Assembly: GCF_021165955.1 (NCBI RefSeq)
Contig: NZ_CP088952.1
Coordinates: 4,340,001-4,404,000 of the forward strand
Reading direction: 5' to 3'
Length of the DNA: 64,000 nt
From: Massilia endophytica
Lineage (GTDB): Bacteria; Pseudomonadota; Gammaproteobacteria; Burkholderiales; Burkholderiaceae_D
The translations under genes and the position numbers were made by a program. Below are positions 61,077-64,000 of the stretch, one piece after another (the stretch's first letter is position 1; each line of letters begins with the position of its first letter). The notes beneath the pieces were generated by a model, which saw only the letters and a program-made list of their open reading frames with translations, searched no databases and was not told the DNA's origin.

Positions 61077-62540
61077 ATGACGATCCTGCTCTCGACGCTC
61101 AACGCCCGCTACACCCATGCATCCCTGGGCCTGCGCTACCTGCTGGCCAATATGGGGGAGCTGGCGCCCCAGACACGCATCCAGGAATTCGTGATCGGGG
61201 CGAAGACGACGGAGCTGGTGGAACGCATCCTGGCGCACCAGCCGCGCATCGTGGGATTCGGCGTCTATATCTGGAACGTTGAGGAAACGGCCCGCCTGGT
61301 GGCCACTCTCAAGCGCGTGGCGCCGCAGCTGGTGATCGTGCTGGGCGGACCGGAGGTCTCCCACGAGACCGGCGAGCAGGAGATCGTGCGGCTGGCGGAC
61401 TATGTGGTGACCGGCTGGGGCGACGTGACCTTCTCCAAGCTGTGCGGCGAAATCCTGAACGGCCCCAAACCCCTGATGAAGGTACACGCAGGCGTGCAGC
61501 CGCCCATGGCGGACATTGCCATGCCCTATTCCCTCTACTCGGATGAGGACATCGCCCACCGCACCCTGTATGTGGAGGCATCGCGCGGCTGCCCCTTCAA
61601 GTGCGAGTTCTGCCTGTCGGCGCTGGACAAGACGGCGTGGCCATTCAATATCGATACCTTCCTGGCCGAGATGGAGTCGCTGCATGCGCGCGGCGCACGC
61701 CTGTTCAAGTTCGTGGACCGCACCTTCAACCTGAACATCAAGACCAGTTTGAAGATCATGCAGTTCTTCCTCGATAAGCTGGCGGCGAATCCGGACGATC
61801 CGGTCTACGCCCACTTCGAGCTGGTGCCTGACCACCTGCCGGATGCGCTGAAGGAAGGCATCGCCAAGTTCCCGCCGGGGACCTTGCAGTTCGAGATCGG
61901 CATCCAGAGCTTCAACCCGGCGGTGCAGGGCCACATCAGCCGCAAGCAGGACAACCAGAAGGCGGCCGACAATATCCGCTGGCTGTGCGAGCACTCCAAT
62001 GTGCACATGCACGTGGACCTGATCGCAGGCCTGCCCGGAGAAACCGTGGAGAGCTTCGCCGAGGGCTTCGACAAGCTGTGGGCCCTCGGCCCGCACGAGA
62101 TCCAGTTCGGCATCCTGAAGCGCCTGCGCGGCACGCCGATCATCCGCCATACCGAGGAATTCGGCATGGTGTACGACCCGCACCCGCCGTACACCATTCT
62201 CGCCAACCGCGATATTGGCTTCCCCACCATGCAGCGCCTGGTGCGTTTCGCGCGCTACTGGGACCTGGTGGCAAACTCCGGCCGCTTCACGCACACCACG
62301 CCCGTGCTCCTGGGCGACCGTCCCTTCCACCGCTTCATGGCGCTCTCGGACTGGCTGTATGCGAACACGGATGCGACGCACCGCATTGCGCTCGACCGGC
62401 TGGCAGCCCTGATCGGCCGCTATCTGGAGGAACAGGGCGAAGATGCCGAAGCATTGCTTGCGCTGGACGGCCATGGCGTCCGCAAGAAGGCCGCGGCCAC
62501 CGCACTGCCGCAGCGCCAGGCGCGCCACCTTGCCGCCTGA
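61077..62540 (+). CDS. B12-binding-domain radical SAM protein
   Basis: Protein of 487 residues: an N-terminal cobalamin-binding-like fold (TILLSTLNARYTHASLGLRYL, IVGFGVYIWNVEETARL, VIVLGGPEVSHE), the radical SAM cluster motif C172-X3-C176-X2-C179 in SRGCPFKCEFC, then a TIM-barrel portion with FVDRTFNLN and MHVDLIAGLPGET. Related enzymes perform methylations or other radical reactions; the substrate is unknown. TAAAAT (61063-61068) lies only eight bases before the ATG and there is no ribosome site. Confidence 0.9.
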   Translation: MTILLSTLNARYTHASLGLRYLLANMGELAPQTRIQEFVIGAKTTELVERILAHQPRIVGFGVYIWNVEETARLVATLKRVAPQLVIVLGGPEVSHETGEQEIVRLADYVVTGWGDVTFSKLCGEILNGPKPLMKVHAGVQPPMADIAMPYSLYSDEDIAHRTLYVEASRGCPFKCEFCLSALDKTAWPFNIDTFLAEMESLHARGARLFKFVDRTFNLNIKTSLKIMQFFLDKLAANPDDPVYAHFELVPDHLPDALKEGIAKFPPGTLQFEIGIQSFNPAVQGHISRKQDNQKAADNIRWLCEHSNVHMHVDLIAGLPGETVESFAEGFDKLWALGPHEIQFGILKRLRGTPIIRHTEEFGMVYDPHPPYTILANRDIGFPTMQRLVRFARYWDLVANSGRFTHTTPVLLGDRPFHRFMALSDWLYANTDATHRIALDRLAALIGRYLEEQGEDAEALLALDGHGVRKKAAATALPQRQARHLAA

Positions 62541-62596
62541 GCACTGTTGGGGGCGATCCTGTAGCGAAGAGAACAATTCTCACTTACACTGGCGAC

Positions 62597-63724
62597 ATGC
62601 CTATTGCAGAAGAGCCAACCTTGACAATCAGTTCCGGCGAAACGCCGGAATCGACCGTGACCGCCAAAGGCACCTGGCAGGTTCACGCACTGGCTCATCG
62701 CAAAACCATCAAGGCCATTTCTTCCACGCTGAACCGGCTGCACGGCAAGCAGGTGCACTGGGACCTGAGCGCCATCGACAGCCTCGATCACATGGGCGCC
62801 CAGCTGCTCTGGCAAGCCTGGGACTACAAGCGCCCCGCTTCGCTCAAGCTGGCGGACGGCCAGAACGAATTCTTCAATCGCCTGGAAGCGACGGGCAAGC
62901 TGGAACTCCCGCGCACCCGCGCCGCACACATGGGGTGGATCACCACGCTGGGCGCTGGCGTGTTGCACTTCGTGGAGCACATGCAGGGCTTTATCAGCCT
63001 GATCGGGCAGGTCACGCAGGACATGTGGCGCTTCCTGAAGAACCCTATCCGCGGACCGTGGCGGGAGATCTCCGCGAACATCTTCCACGCGGGCTTCCAG
63101 GCCCTCGGCATCACCGCGCTCGTGGGATTCCTGATCGGCGTGGTGCTTTCCTATCTCTCCGCGCAGCAGCTGCGCAACTTCGGCGGCGACATCTATCTCG
63201 TGAACCTGCTGGGCATGAGCATCATCCGCGAACTGGGGCCGCTGCTGGCGGCCATCCTGGTCGCGGGCCGCTCGGGGTCGTCGATCACGGCGCAGCTGGG
63301 CGTGATGCGCGTGACCGAGGAACTGGATGCGATGCTCGTGATGGGCATCTCGCACGGTTTCCGCCTGATCCTGCCGAAAGTGGTCGCGCTTGCGATCTCC
63401 ATGCCGCTGCTCGTGATCTGGACCGACGCCATGGCCCTGATCGGAGGCATGGCTGCGGCCAAGGTGGAGCTGAATCTCTCCGCGCGCTACTTCATCCAGA
63501 AGCTGCCGGATGCGGTGCCGCTGGCGAACTACATGATCGGCCTGGGCAAGGGCGGCGTGTTCGGCATGCTGATCGCGCTCGTGTCCTGCCATTTCGGCCT
63601 GCGCATCCAGCCCAATACGGAGAGCCTGGGGCGCGGCACGACGACTTCGGTGGTGACTGCCATTACGGTGGTGATCCTGGCCGATGCGGTGTTCGCCATC
63701 GTCTTCAACGGGGTGGGCTACTAA
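62597..63724 (+). CDS. MlaE-family ABC permease with N-terminal STAS-like domain
   Basis: Permease of a phospholipid-type (Mla) ABC system, 375 residues. Residues 1-110 form a STAS-like domain (WDLSAIDSLDHMGAQLLWQAW), and the rest is an MlaE domain with about five membrane helices (ALVGFLIGVVLSYLSAQQLRNFGG, IIRELGPLLAAILVAGRSGSSITAQLGVMRVTEELDAMLVMGI). The fused arrangement is known for some homologues. The next gene begins within its stop codon (TAATG). Confidence 0.92.
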   Translation: MPIAEEPTLTISSGETPESTVTAKGTWQVHALAHRKTIKAISSTLNRLHGKQVHWDLSAIDSLDHMGAQLLWQAWDYKRPASLKLADGQNEFFNRLEATGKLELPRTRAAHMGWITTLGAGVLHFVEHMQGFISLIGQVTQDMWRFLKNPIRGPWREISANIFHAGFQALGITALVGFLIGVVLSYLSAQQLRNFGGDIYLVNLLGMSIIRELGPLLAAILVAGRSGSSITAQLGVMRVTEELDAMLVMGISHGFRLILPKVVALAISMPLLVIWTDAMALIGGMAAAKVELNLSARYFIQKLPDAVPLANYMIGLGKGGVFGMLIALVSCHFGLRIQPNTESLGRGTTTSVVTAITVVILADAVFAIVFNGVGY

Positions 63725-64000
63725 TGAGCGACGAGACCCAGTCCAAGGAGGAATGCGGCTGCCCCGATACGCCGGGCGAGCTGACACTGGACGGCAGCGT
63801 GCCGGTGGTGGAGATCACGAATCTCCAGACGAAGTTCGGCCGCACCGTCGTCCACAACGAGCTGAATCTCAAGATCGAGCAGGGCGAGATCATGTCCATC
63901 GTGGGCGGCTCGGGCACGGGCAAGACGGTACTGCTGCGGCAGATGCTCGGACTGGAGCGCCCGACGAAGGGCTGCGTGCGCGTGTTCGGCGAGGACATCA
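63724..64000 (+). CDS. ABC transporter ATP-binding protein, MlaF-type (partial)
   Basis: The first 92 residues before the window ends. After a 30-residue acidic leader with CGCPD, the ATPase begins at VEITNLQTKFGRTVVHNELNLKIEQGEI, and Walker A is GGSGTGKT. Partner ATPase of the preceding permease, joined through a one-base overlap. Confidence 0.9.
   Translation, partial: MSDETQSKEECGCPDTPGELTLDGSVPVVEITNLQTKFGRTVVHNELNLKIEQGEIMSIVGGSGTGKTVLLRQMLGLERPTKGCVRVFGEDI

Noticed and set aside
61985..62596. An N-terminal extension of the MlaE-type permease
   Set aside because: It overlaps the radical SAM gene in another frame and has an unlike composition; the STAS-like domain starts at 62597.

Overview
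The window reads as chromosomal DNA from a high-GC betaproteobacterium, most likely an Oxalobacteraceae member close to Massilia or Duganella. This is inferred from protein resemblance, the rRNA operon layout (16S, tRNA-Ile, tRNA-Ala, 23S, 5S) and gene orders such as queA-tgt-yajC-secD-secF. No database search was possible. Coding density is high, and the long open frames antisense to real genes are a by-product of GC-rich codon usage.

Positions 1-9779 carry a complete-looking arginine succinyltransferase (AST) operon on the minus strand, ordered astC-aruF-aruG-astD-astB as in Pseudomonas. It is followed by the start of a large NAD-dependent glutamate dehydrogenase and preceded by an AraC-type ArgR regulator. 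The pathway turns arginine into glutamate plus succinate and the dehydrogenase would burn the glutamate. The last enzyme, astE, is not in the window. Positions 9798-15660 hold a DMT transporter, a MarR regulator, a small acidic protein, an HDOD protein, a secreted esterase, a GST with a YafY-type regulator, and gluconokinase.

Positions 15709-23418 are core genes: secF, secD, yajC, tgt and queA on minus, and recG on plus. Positions 23420-31872 hold a tiny membrane protein coupled to an MFS transporter, a Gfo/Idh/MocA oxidoreductase, a DUF3025-like protein, pyrC, an orphan glutamate-type ABC ATPase, a dicarboxylate/amino-acid symporter and an Atm1-like ABC exporter. Positions 31926-44703 hold a YciA-like thioesterase, a PhoD-type phosphatase, two tandem fadD genes, a lipoprotein peptidase, a molybdopterin oxidoreductase, an M20 amidohydrolase, an AT-richer membrane-protein gene that looks imported, a hydroxyisobutyrate-dehydrogenase-family enzyme and a PagL-like lipid A deacylase.

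Positions 44739-61060 are the most unusual part. Two complete rRNA operons, both on minus, form direct repeats of about 5.2 kb. They enclose a 5.7-kb segment with a TonB-dependent receptor and an RNA-repair operon: exported protein, Crp/Fnr regulator, rtcB, rtcA. A TATGA-N6-TCATA palindrome sits just upstream of that operon. The two rRNA operons are nearly identical but differ in discrete hairpins, and in almost every one both strands of the stem have changed together. The right edge (61077-64000) has a B12-binding-type radical SAM protein and the first two genes of an Mla-type lipid transport operon.
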